This document shows, piece by piece, positions 9,897 through 17,736 of a DNA stretch of 64,000 bases. The notes under the pieces are model-generated. The model saw only the letters and a list, made by a program, of their open reading frames with translations, did no database searches and was not told the origin of the DNA. The stretch is taken from contig JBKECO010000003.1 of the NCBI GenBank assembly GCA_047974745.1, positions 248,001 to 312,000 of the forward strand, given 5' to 3'. Source of the stretch: JBKECO01 sp047974745. GTDB lineage: Bacteria; Bacillota; Clostridia; Lachnospirales; Lachnospiraceae. The translations under genes and the position numbers were made by a program. Positions within the stretch are counted from its first letter, which is position 1, and every line of letters begins with the position of its first letter.

Positions 9897-10901
9897 TCAT
9901 TTTCTATAGCCATTTCTTGACTTTTGTCTCGTATGCTTTTTTTCTGACTGTGCCTCGAATTCTTCGTAGGCTTTTACTATTTTTTGCACCAGTGGATGCC
10001 TTACTACATCATGGCTCGTAAGCTGACAAAAAGAGATGTCCGAAATTTTGGACAATATTTTTGAGGCTACATCCAGGCCGGATGCTGCACCAGGCGATAG
10101 ATCCTTTTGTGTTGCATCTCCGGTTACGACCACCTTTGAACCAAAACCGATTCGTGTAAGAAACATCTTCATCTGTGCTGGTGTCGTGTTTTGCGCTTCA
10201 TCCAGAATAATAAAAGCATTATCGAGAGTTCTTCCTCGCATATATGCGAGGGGGGCAACTTCAATCAGACCTTTTTCCATATTTCTCTGATAGCTTTCTG
10301 CTCCCATGATCTGATATAAAGCATCATAAAGTGGTCTGAGATAAGGATCGATCTTACTCTGAAGATCTCCTGGAAGAAATCCTAGCTTTTCACCTGCTTC
10401 GATGGCAGGACGAGTTAATATGATTCTTCCTACTTCTTCATTTTTAAATGCAGTGACTGCCATTGCAATTGCAAGATAGGTCTTTCCTGTTCCGGCGGGT
10501 CCTGAGCCAAAAACAATCATTTTCCTGCGCATTGCATCCACATAATTTTTTTGTCCCAGTGTCTTTGGTTTTACCGGCTTGCCGTTGACCGTATGGCAAA
10601 TCACATCTTTATCTATTTCGATGATAGCATGGGCGTTCTCTTCCATCGCAAGGGAAATTCCATAGGTGACATTCTGCTCTGTTATCTGGTTCCCACGCTT
10701 TGAAAGTTCTAAAAGCTGCTCAATAACATGTTCCGCTTTCTTGACATTTGCGTCATCCCCTAATATCTTTATGCTTTCATTCCTCATTACGACTGTCACG
10801 CGAAACGCACGTTCAATCAGCTTTACATAAGCATCATAATTTCCGAACACATTTGTCAGATGCGCAGTAGGTATATTCATTGTCAGTTCAGTAAGACTCA
10901 T
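9897..10901 (-). CDS. phoH: PhoH family ATPase (PhoH-like protein)
   Basis: 334-aa P-loop NTPase. A small N-terminal domain (about residues 1-110) with KH-like spacing precedes the ATPase core. Walker A SGPAGTGKT is at about 133-141 and Walker B FIILDEAQN at about 230-238, followed by VVTGDATQ. The basic tail is rich in Lys and Arg, in keeping with nucleic-acid binding. The cellular role of PhoH proteins is still poorly defined; the link to RNA comes from its ybeY neighbour. It follows pdp with only an 18-bp gap, so it is probably cotranscribed. Confidence 0.92.
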   Translation of the reverse strand: MSLTELTMNIPTAHLTNVFGNYDAYVKLIERAFRVTVVMRNESIKILGDDANVKKAEHVIEQLLELSKRGNQITEQNVTYGISLAMEENAHAIIEIDKDVICHTVNGKPVKPKTLGQKNYVDAMRRKMIVFGSGPAGTGKTYLAIAMAVTAFKNEEVGRIILTRPAIEAGEKLGFLPGDLQSKIDPYLRPLYDALYQIMGAESYQRNMEKGLIEVAPLAYMRGRTLDNAFIILDEAQNTTPAQMKMFLTRIGFGSKVVVTGDATQKDLSPGAASGLDVASKILSKISDISFCQLTSHDVVRHPLVQKIVKAYEEFEAQSEKKHTRQKSRNGYRK

Positions 10902-10919
10902 CTAAAGTTACCTTTCATA

Positions 10920-12221
10920 TTATAGAATTTGTTTGATCATCGGAATGGGTTCCGGCTCCTCCTCAGAGAAAGAATAGGCATTCTGTATTTTTGCAATGAT
11001 ACTCTGTGCCTTTTCCATATCATTGGCATGAATCGTAGCAATCGTATCCCCTATCTGCACTTTATCCCCACGCTTTTTCCATAGGTAAATGCCTGCCAAT
11101 AGATCGATCGTGTCTTCCTTTTTCAGTCTGCCGCCACCAATTTCCATACAGGCGATACCAATATCTTCAGCCAGGATCCTGGTTACAAATCCGTCCTTCC
11201 TAGCTTTGACTGGAACTGCGAATTTGGCCTTTGGCCGACGTGATGGAGAAAGGACATCCTCCCGGTCTCCACCTTGTGCTGCAATGAATTCTACGAATCT
11301 ATCCATAGCAGCTCCAGATATAATACTTGCGTTGATCCGGGCTATCGCATCCTCATGACTTTCTGCAGTAGAGGTCATCAGCAAAAGCTGACTGGCTAAT
11401 GCGGTTACCACTTCCATTAAATCAGCAGGACCATTTCCAAGCAGTGATTGTATTGCCTCTTCTACTTCAATGGCATTGCCTACAGCATTTCCAAGTGGCT
11501 GATCCATATCACTGATTACAGCAGCGATATTTTTTCCTGCCAGTTTACCTATTGTGACCATCGTTTCGGCCAGATTAATAGCCTCCTCCTGTGTCTTCAT
11601 AAAAGCACCGTTTCCAGTTTTAACATCTAATACGATCACATCACTGCCAGATGCAAGCTTTTTACTTAAGATACTGCTTGCAATCAGTGATACCTGGTCT
11701 ACCGTTGCCGTAACATCACGTAGTGCATATAACTTCTTGTCCGCAGGAGCCAGCGTTTTTGTCTGTCCTGCTATAGCCATCCCGATTTCATTCACGATAT
11801 TTTTAAACTGTGCCTCACTTAAATCCGAGGAGAAACCCGGGAAACTCTCCAATTTGTCAATTGTGCCTCCTGTATGCCCCAGTCCACGGCCTGACATTTT
11901 TGCCACCTTCAGACCGCATGCTGCAAGAATTGGTGCGAGAATCAGAGAAGTCTTATCACCAACACCACCTGTGCTGTGTTTATCCACAACCATTCCGTTT
12001 ATATCTGAAAGATCGATCACATCTCCGCTGTCTCGCATGGCAAGGGTCAGATTCAGTGTTTCAGAATCATCCAGTCCTTGAAAGCAAATTGCCATCAGCA
12101 TGGCAGACATTTGGTAATCAGGTATCTCGGAACAGGTATATTTTTGTATCATTTCTTCAATTTCACTTTTTGATAGGGAGTCTCCCCGCTTCTTTTTGAC
12201 GATCAGATCGTACATTCTCAT
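10920..12221 (-). CDS. pdp: Pyrimidine-nucleoside phosphorylase
   Basis: Phosphorolyses uridine, thymidine and deoxyuridine to the base and (deoxy)ribose-1-phosphate. At 433 aa from the chosen start it has the usual length. Family motifs are VDKHSTGGVGDK and SGRGLGHTGGTIDKLES. A frame extends to 12257, but the ATG at 12221 has AGGGAG eight bases upstream and gives the normal N-terminus MRMYDLIVKK. The gene starts 16 bp after rlmH. With deoC and cdd (49-50 kb) it forms a nucleoside-salvage set at two loci. Confidence 0.95.
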   Translation of the reverse strand: MRMYDLIVKKKRGDSLSKSEIEEMIQKYTCSEIPDYQMSAMLMAICFQGLDDSETLNLTLAMRDSGDVIDLSDINGMVVDKHSTGGVGDKTSLILAPILAACGLKVAKMSGRGLGHTGGTIDKLESFPGFSSDLSEAQFKNIVNEIGMAIAGQTKTLAPADKKLYALRDVTATVDQVSLIASSILSKKLASGSDVIVLDVKTGNGAFMKTQEEAINLAETMVTIGKLAGKNIAAVISDMDQPLGNAVGNAIEVEEAIQSLLGNGPADLMEVVTALASQLLLMTSTAESHEDAIARINASIISGAAMDRFVEFIAAQGGDREDVLSPSRRPKAKFAVPVKARKDGFVTRILAEDIGIACMEIGGGRLKKEDTIDLLAGIYLWKKRGDKVQIGDTIATIHANDMEKAQSIIAKIQNAYSFSEEEPEPIPMIKQIL

Positions 12222-12237
12222 TCTGTATTCTCCCTGT

Positions 12238-12717
12238 TTATTTGTGGTATGGCTCATTATTTGAAATACGAAAGCTGCGATAGATCTGTTCTAATAGAAT
12301 GACTCTCATCAATTGATGCGGAAAGGTCATAACAGAAAAACTGAGCTGTTCATCAGCTCGTTCTATCACCTCTTTCGCTAGTCCGATCGATCCACCGATC
12401 ACAAAAACGATATGCCCTTTTCCATTGGCAGCAAGTGAATCTAAATATTTTGAAAGATCCGCAGAATCCCGTTGTTTACCGTCTATGCAAAGAGCGATAA
12501 CATAGCCGTCGTTCGGTAATTGCTTTAAGATCCTATCTCCTTCTTTGGCTCGGATCTGATTCTCTTCACTTAGACTTGCCCGATCCGGAGTCTTTTCATC
12601 CGGAACCTCTGAAATTGCCAGCTTACAATATCTGCCAAGTCTTTTCTGAAACTCTTCAATAGCTTCTTTATAAAACTTTTCCTTTATTTTTCCTACGCAT
12701 ATAATTGAAATTTTCAT
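12238..12717 (-). CDS. rlmH: 23S rRNA (pseudouridine1915-N3)-methyltransferase RlmH
   Basis: 159-aa SPOUT methyltransferase acting on pseudouridine 1915 of 23S rRNA in assembled ribosomes. The knotted SAM-binding region FVIGGSIGLAKEV and the C-terminal MTFPHQLMRVILLEQIYR and PYHK are all present. The N-terminus MKISIICVGKIKEKF is the family standard, so the ATG at 12717 is firm, yet no Shine-Dalgarno sequence precedes it. A -10 element ends only six bases before the ATG, so the mRNA may be nearly leaderless. Confidence 0.96.
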   Translation of the reverse strand: MKISIICVGKIKEKFYKEAIEEFQKRLGRYCKLAISEVPDEKTPDRASLSEENQIRAKEGDRILKQLPNDGYVIALCIDGKQRDSADLSKYLDSLAANGKGHIVFVIGGSIGLAKEVIERADEQLSFSVMTFPHQLMRVILLEQIYRSFRISNNEPYHK

Positions 12718-12723
12718 AAAAAG

Positions 12724-12732
12724 AGTATAGCA
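12724..12732 (-). promoter_or_regulatory. Extended -10 element directly upstream of rlmH
   Basis: Minus strand TGCTATACT; the -10 hexamer TATACT ends at 12724 and the rlmH ATG begins at 12717. No convincing -35 is visible. Transcription from it would begin at or within a few bases of the start codon. Confidence 0.5.
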
Positions 12733-12766
12733 TATAACAATTAATTTTAAAATCAGGAGTTTCAGG

Positions 12767-12795
12767 TTGTAACCTAAATTTTATTCACGTATAAT
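12767..12795 (+). promoter_or_regulatory. Predicted sigma-A promoter for xpt
   Basis: TTGTAA (12767-12772), a 17-nt spacer, then a perfect TATAAT (12790-12795). The expected start near 12802 falls at the beginning of a perfect 11-bp inverted repeat. Confidence 0.75.
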
Positions 12796-12798
12796 GAA

Positions 12799-12842
12799 CC
12801 TATGATACAGAAAAAACCATTAGTGAAGCATTGTATCATAGG
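12799..12842 (+). repeat. 11-bp perfect inverted repeat at the 5' end of the xpt transcript
   Basis: CCTATGATACA (12799-12809) and its exact complement TGTATCATAGG (12832-12842), separated by 22 nt. No U-tract follows, so it is not an intrinsic terminator, and it lacks purine-riboswitch core sequences. It could be an mRNA 5' stabilising hairpin or an operator. Confidence 0.7.
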
Positions 12843-12871
12843 CTGTATAAGAAAATAACGAGGTGGAAAAA

Positions 12872-13444
12872 GTGGATTTATTAAAACAGAAAATTCTTTC
12901 CGAAGGGAAAGTTAAGAACGAAAGTATCTTAAAAGTGGATAGCTTTATCAATCATCAGGTCGATCCTGAATTAATGCGTCAGATCGGAGAAGAATTTGCT
13001 TCTCACTTTGGTAATAAAGGAGTCACCAAAATCGTGACGATCGAAAGCTCCGGAATTGCTCCGGCAGTCATGACAGCTGCGATCATGCAGATCCCCATGG
13101 TAATTCTAAAAAAACAACCATCTAAAGTTCTTCATGACAATCTTTTTCAGACTGTCGTAACTTCCTATACAAAAGGTACCAGTTATGAATTAACACTTGC
13201 CAAGGATTTTATTACAGATAAAGATCATATTTTGATCATTGATGATTTTCTAGCAGATGGAGAAGCCGCTACAGGTGCGATCCGTCTCATTCGCAAAGCC
13301 CATGCAACGGTTGCCGGAATTGGAATCTTAATAGAAAAATCCTTTCAGCCTGGTCGGCATAAACTGGAAGAACAGGGTGCTGATATCTATTCTCTGGCAC
13401 GAATTAAGAGTCTGAATGACGGTCAGATCGAGTTCCTGGACTGA
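12872..13444 (+). CDS. xpt: Xanthine phosphoribosyltransferase
   Basis: 190-aa type I phosphoribosyltransferase converting xanthine and PRPP to XMP in purine salvage. The PRPP loop LIIDDFLADGEAATGAI is at about residues 124-140, and the N-terminal VDSFINHQVDP matches Xpt. I choose the GTG at 12872: AGGTGG at 12861-12866 then serves as RBS and the product begins MDLLKQKI like other Xpt proteins. The upstream GTG at 12863 lies inside that RBS. It is a lone plus-strand gene with its own promoter. Its last 41 bases overlap the convergent TMEM175-like gene. Confidence 0.93.
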   Translation: MDLLKQKILSEGKVKNESILKVDSFINHQVDPELMRQIGEEFASHFGNKGVTKIVTIESSGIAPAVMTAAIMQIPMVILKKQPSKVLHDNLFQTVVTSYTKGTSYELTLAKDFITDKDHILIIDDFLADGEAATGAIRLIRKAHATVAGIGILIEKSFQPGRHKLEEQGADIYSLARIKSLNDGQIEFLD

Positions 13445-14009
13445 TCCCCTTTTCAATTCTGATGTCCGGAACGATCCATAGCAGAATGGCCGCCAGAAAG
13501 ATCAGATAAGCAATTGCAGGCAAAATCAGTGCAATCAACATGGCAACTACTGAGGAAAGAATAGACAGCATACCTTTCCTATCTTTTCCGATCATTTTAG
13601 CCAGGGAAGAATTTACGCCATCGGATTTGATAATGGATGTCTGCAGCAGATGATATGTTAGAGCACACATCAGTAAAATAAATCCATAGAAAAAAGTGGA
13701 TATTTTATGAAAAGGCTCCTGACCGATCCATTTTGTTGCTATTGGAATTAAAGACATCCAAAATAACCAGTGCAGATTGCTCCACAAAATTTTTCCGGAT
13801 GCACTTTTTATGGTACTAACAAGATGATGGTGATTCGTCCAATAAATACCAATATAAAAATAACTTAACACATAGGCAATGAATAGGTGCAGTACTTCTC
13901 TGACTGCTTCCCATGTCATTGCCTTTGGCAGTTCCAATTCAAGTACCATGATAGTGATAATGATGGCAAGAACGCCATCGCTGAATGCTTCCATACGATT
14001 TCTAGGCAT
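13404..14009 (-). CDS. TMEM175-like (DUF1211) integral membrane protein
   Basis: 201-aa multi-pass membrane protein. It opens with RMEAFSDGVLAIIITIMVL, the R-x3-FSDG-x3-I signature of the TMEM175/DUF1211 family, whose characterised members are potassium channels. About five or six hydrophobic segments follow (for example WSNLHWLFWMSLI and ALILPAIAYLIFLAAILL). The function in this organism is inferred only from family. The C-terminus overlaps the 3' end of xpt on the other strand by 41 bp. It is the last gene of the minus-strand run that includes folD and fhs. Confidence 0.82.
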   Translation of the reverse strand: MPRNRMEAFSDGVLAIIITIMVLELELPKAMTWEAVREVLHLFIAYVLSYFYIGIYWTNHHHLVSTIKSASGKILWSNLHWLFWMSLIPIATKWIGQEPFHKISTFFYGFILLMCALTYHLLQTSIIKSDGVNSSLAKMIGKDRKGMLSILSSVVAMLIALILPAIAYLIFLAAILLWIVPDIRIEKGISPGTRSDRHSDS

Positions 14010-14045
14010 ATTGAACCCTCTCTTATTAATAAAATAAAAAAAGAA

Positions 14046-15182
14046 CTATGGATGATAACTATATGTGGTCTGGGATACTTCGCTTGACAATCCGCTATTA
14101 TTGATACAGATAACTGAGAATACAAAATCCCCTTCCGGCATTTCCAGTGGCGCAACATATTCATAGGAAGCTCTGGTAGGAATGGTTCCATCCCAAGTAT
14201 AGTAAGCTTTGCTATCATAAGGAACTGCCACAGAAATCAGCTGTAATTCCTGATAAACACCACTATCCGGTGATACCGTCGGAATGGGCGGTTTGGTAAT
14301 GTAGATGGTATAGTTTACGGTAGAAATCGAACTATAAATTCCTTTGTCATTTTCAGAAACTGCTTTCAATATGGTTTCCCCGGTTTTAATCGCAACAGGA
14401 GCGGTATATAAAGTTCCATAGTTAATGGGGTCACTGCCATCTAGGGTATAATAGACCTCATCTCCGGCTGAAGCCATGATCGTCACAGCAAACTCATAGG
14501 AATACGACCCTGCCACACTGTCGAATTTGGGTGCTGACACCATATAGTCACTGAATTGCTGTAGTAGATCAGGGTCATTAACATCCTCTAGCAGATCTTG
14601 AATTTTCCCATAATTTTCCTGTTTTTCATAGAGTTCAAGCAGTCTTTCATATGCCTGTGTCTTATAATTTTTATCATGAATCAGCTTTAATAAGAGTGAT
14701 TCTGCCATCGCTTCCTGTTTTGTCATAGTATAAATATCGACCATCTCAAATTTGAGCTCCACCGCACTAGGATCAATCTCTAAGGCTCTGTTATAATAAT
14801 CGATTGCTTCCTGGTAATTTCCTAATTCATATGCTTCCTGTGCCATTTTGTATTGATAGGAAAATGAATTATCCTGTCTGCGATGCAGTTCCAGATTCGT
14901 TATATAAGTTGCCAGTACAACGAATAGAATACATCCAATACCAATAAGGAGAGGCTTGGCAATTTTTTTTCTATTCTGTTTTTTATTGTTTAGCTCGCTC
15001 TGACTCGCAATTTCATCGGATGCTTCAATATTTATATTACCTTTTCCCCCCTTTTCAACGATTTTTTGTAAAAGATCTTCTTCAAAGGCATTGTATTCAG
15101 GGATATATTGAATTTCCTTTCCACATTTACTGCAGTAGACACAGTCAGATGGGATTTCTTCACCACATCTTGTACATTTCAT
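14046..15182 (-). CDS. Zinc-ribbon/TPR membrane protein with two chitobiase C-terminal-like domains
   Basis: 378-aa protein of unknown function. An N-terminal zinc ribbon uses C3, C6, C17 and C20. A single membrane segment lies at about residues 75-96 (PLLIGIGCILFVVLATYIT). TPR-like helices follow at about 105-200 (YELGNYQEAIDYYNRALEI). Two copies of a CHB_HEX_C-type fold (YYTLDGSDP and YYTWDGTIP) fill residues 230-378. The ribbon is expected in the cytosol and the rest outside. The gene follows folD by 14 bp with RBS TGAGGAAG. A role at the envelope is only inference. Confidence 0.75.
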   Translation of the reverse strand: MKCTRCGEEIPSDCVYCSKCGKEIQYIPEYNAFEEDLLQKIVEKGGKGNINIEASDEIASQSELNNKKQNRKKIAKPLLIGIGCILFVVLATYITNLELHRRQDNSFSYQYKMAQEAYELGNYQEAIDYYNRALEIDPSAVELKFEMVDIYTMTKQEAMAESLLLKLIHDKNYKTQAYERLLELYEKQENYGKIQDLLEDVNDPDLLQQFSDYMVSAPKFDSVAGSYSYEFAVTIMASAGDEVYYTLDGSDPINYGTLYTAPVAIKTGETILKAVSENDKGIYSSISTVNYTIYITKPPIPTVSPDSGVYQELQLISVAVPYDSKAYYTWDGTIPTRASYEYVAPLEMPEGDFVFSVICINNSGLSSEVSQTTYSYHP

Positions 15183-15196
15183 TGGACTTCCTCAAC

Positions 15197-16033
15197 TCAC
15201 ATCAATGATGCAACGCAATTATCTAAAAGCATAGCGATCGTCATTGGTCCGACTCCGCCCGGAACCGGTGTAATCAGACCTGCTTTATTCTTTACTTCAT
15301 CAAATAAGACATCCCCACAAAGAGTATTATCTTCTTTTCGATGTATTCCTACATCGATCACAACTGCTCCTTCTTTTATATAATCCTTGGTTATCATTTC
15401 AGGACGTCCAACAGCAACGATCAATATATCTGCCATAGAAGAAATCGCTTTGAGATGTTTTGTTCTTGAATGGGCAACCGTAACAGTGGCATTCTCTCGG
15501 AGCATTAACATTGCCATGGGCTTCCCGACAATATTACTGCGACCAATGATGACACAGTGCTTTCCTTCAATTTGTACACCAGAGCGTTTTAGAAGCTGAA
15601 TAATGCCAGCAGGGGTACATGAGACAAATCCCTTTTGACCAATCATAAGCATTCCGACATTATATGGATGAAATCCATCCACATCCTTTGATGGCGAAAT
15701 CCGATTGATTACTTCGTTCTCGTCGATATGCTTCGGTAATGGCAGTTGTACCAATATGCCAATGACCTCATCGTTTTGATTTAACTCATCGACTAATGCC
15801 AATAGTTCTGACTGAGGAGTGTGTTCAGGCAGCTCATAGGATATTGAATTTAAACCGATATAACTGCAGGCTTTTTTCTTATTATTTACATAGACACTTG
15901 AGGCAGGATCTTCTCCTACCTGAACGACAGCAAGGGCTCCTTCTCTTCCACTTTCCTTTAGGATCTCAACTTTATTTTTAAGTTCATCCTTTATCTCTTT
16001 CGCGATCTGTTTTCCGTCAATGATGATTGCCAT
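15197..16033 (-). CDS. folD: Bifunctional methylenetetrahydrofolate dehydrogenase/cyclohydrolase FolD
   Basis: Interconverts 5,10-methylene-, methenyl- and 10-formyl-tetrahydrofolate. At 278 aa, it has YVNNKKKACSYIG near the catalytic Tyr/Lys, then QLPLPKHI, and the Rossmann stretch IIGRSNIVGKPMA. The ATG at 16033 is chosen because GAGGAG lies just upstream; a GTG at 16045 is part of that RBS. fhs precedes it within about 13 bp, so the two enzymes of the one-carbon branch are coexpressed. Confidence 0.96.
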   Translation of the reverse strand: MAIIIDGKQIAKEIKDELKNKVEILKESGREGALAVVQVGEDPASSVYVNNKKKACSYIGLNSISYELPEHTPQSELLALVDELNQNDEVIGILVQLPLPKHIDENEVINRISPSKDVDGFHPYNVGMLMIGQKGFVSCTPAGIIQLLKRSGVQIEGKHCVIIGRSNIVGKPMAMLMLRENATVTVAHSRTKHLKAISSMADILIVAVGRPEMITKDYIKEGAVVIDVGIHRKEDNTLCGDVLFDEVKNKAGLITPVPGGVGPMTIAMLLDNCVASLM

Positions 16034-16046
16034 TTTTCTCCTCACA

Positions 16047-17717
16047 TTAGAATAATCCTGTGATCATTCCATCTTCATTAATATCGATATGATTGGCAGC
16101 TGGTGTTTTAGGCAAGCCTGGCATTGTCATGATATTGCCAAGTACTCCCACGATGAAGCCTGCCCCTGCAGAAACGTACAGTTCACGGACATGAATCGTA
16201 AAATTCATAGGTCGGCCTAATTTTTTTGCATCATCAGAAAGTGAATACTGCGTTTTTGCGATACAGACTGGAAAATGAGAAAATCCCAGAGCATTGATTC
16301 GGTCGAGTTCTTTGATTGCTGCAGGGGAATAAGATACCCCATCGGCACCGTAGATTTCAGTTGCGATCTTCTCGATTTTCTCCTGAATGGAATCCAAGTC
16401 CGAATAAAGCAGTGTAAAGTCCTTTTCTTTCGAGTCAATGGTATCCATTACTGCATTCGCAAGTTCGATTCCACCCTCACCACCATGTTCCCATACTCGT
16501 GAAAGGGCAAAGGAACAATTTTTCGCTTCACAGAATGATTTCACAAATTGTGTCTCTTCTTCTGTATCTGTCAAAAATGAATTCAATGTGACAACCACAG
16601 GTATTTTATATTTTTGCAGATTTTCAATGTGCTTTTCCAGATTGACAATACCTTGTTTTAAAGCATCCAGATTCTCTTCTGACAAATGATTTTTTGGAAT
16701 ATTTCCATTATATTTTAGTGCACGAATCGTTGCAACGAGTACAACACAATCCGGACTAATACCTGCTTTTCTGCATTTGATATCAAAAAATTTCTCAGCA
16801 CCGAGATCTGCACCAAAACCTGCCTCCGTAATCGTATAATCAGCAAGCTTTAACGCTGCCTTCGTTGCGATCACACTATTGCAGCCATGCGCTATGTTGG
16901 CAAAGGGCCCTCCATGAATAATTGCAGGGGTATTTTCCAAGGTCTGCACTAAATTCGGCTTGATGGCATCCTTTAGCAGTGCTGCCATGGCACCTGTTGC
17001 GGATAGATCCTCAGCGGTAACCGGCCTTCCATCGTAGGTATAAGCGACCAGTATTTTCCCAAGTCGGGTCTTAAGATCACTCATATTCTCAGCCAGACAT
17101 AAAATTGCCATGATTTCAGATGCTACAGATATAACAAAATGATCCTCTCGTACGACACCATCTGCTTTTGTGCCCAGCCCGACAACAATGTTGCGCAGGA
17201 CTCGGTCATTCATATCCAGACATCTTTTCCAAAGAATCTGATTCGGATCTATTCCGAGGGGATTTCCTTGTTGGATATGATTGTCCAGCAAGGCGGACAA
17301 CAGGTTATTTGCAGTCGTGATCGCATGAAAATCTCCTGTGAAATGAAGATTAAGATCTTCCATAGGGACAACCTGCGAGTATCCACCGCCAGCCGCACCC
17401 CCTTTAATTCCAAAACAAGGACCCAGTGAGGGTTCACGAAGAGCTAAAATAGCTTTTTTGTTCCGCTTTGCAAATGCCTGAGCAAGTCCAATGCTTGTAG
17501 TGGTTTTTCCTTCGCCGGCAGGTGTAGGATTGATTGCTGTGACCAGAATCAGCTTGCCATCCTGATGCTTTTCCAGCTTTTGTAAAAGTTCATTCGATAA
17601 TTTTGCTTTATATTTTCCGTATAGTTCTAGATCATCCTCATCAATATTTAATTGGCATGCAATTTCTTTGATCGGCAGCATAACTGCTTCCTGAGCTATC
17701 TGAATGTCAGATTTCAT
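16047..17717 (-). CDS. fhs: Formate-tetrahydrofolate ligase
   Basis: ATP-dependent synthesis of 10-formyl-THF from formate, feeding FolD. From the ATG at 17717 the product is 556 aa, the usual length, with AGGAGAAGAAG as RBS; an open frame to 17777 would run into ftsK and has no RBS. The nucleotide-binding loop PTPAGEGKTTT is at 65-74. Other family stretches include GIKGGAAGGGYSQV and FTGDFHAI. The gene suits acetogenic or purinolytic clostridial one-carbon metabolism but is also common in non-acetogens. Its start overlaps the ftsK coding end by no bases; the gap is about 20 bp. Confidence 0.96.
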   Translation of the reverse strand: MKSDIQIAQEAVMLPIKEIACQLNIDEDDLELYGKYKAKLSNELLQKLEKHQDGKLILVTAINPTPAGEGKTTTSIGLAQAFAKRNKKAILALREPSLGPCFGIKGGAAGGGYSQVVPMEDLNLHFTGDFHAITTANNLLSALLDNHIQQGNPLGIDPNQILWKRCLDMNDRVLRNIVVGLGTKADGVVREDHFVISVASEIMAILCLAENMSDLKTRLGKILVAYTYDGRPVTAEDLSATGAMAALLKDAIKPNLVQTLENTPAIIHGGPFANIAHGCNSVIATKAALKLADYTITEAGFGADLGAEKFFDIKCRKAGISPDCVVLVATIRALKYNGNIPKNHLSEENLDALKQGIVNLEKHIENLQKYKIPVVVTLNSFLTDTEEETQFVKSFCEAKNCSFALSRVWEHGGEGGIELANAVMDTIDSKEKDFTLLYSDLDSIQEKIEKIATEIYGADGVSYSPAAIKELDRINALGFSHFPVCIAKTQYSLSDDAKKLGRPMNFTIHVRELYVSAGAGFIVGVLGNIMTMPGLPKTPAANHIDINEDGMITGLF

Positions 17718-17736
17718 CTTCTTCTCCTGCTTTTTA

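Noticed and set aside
12767..12871. Purine riboswitch before xpt
   Set aside because: The leader contains TATAAT and a dyad but lacks the conserved loop and junction segments of the purine aptamer; the TATAAT is better read as a -10.
16034..16045. Longer folD start at the GTG at 16045
   Set aside because: That GTG forms part of the GTGAGGAG ribosome binding site for the ATG at 16033, which gives the standard N-terminus.
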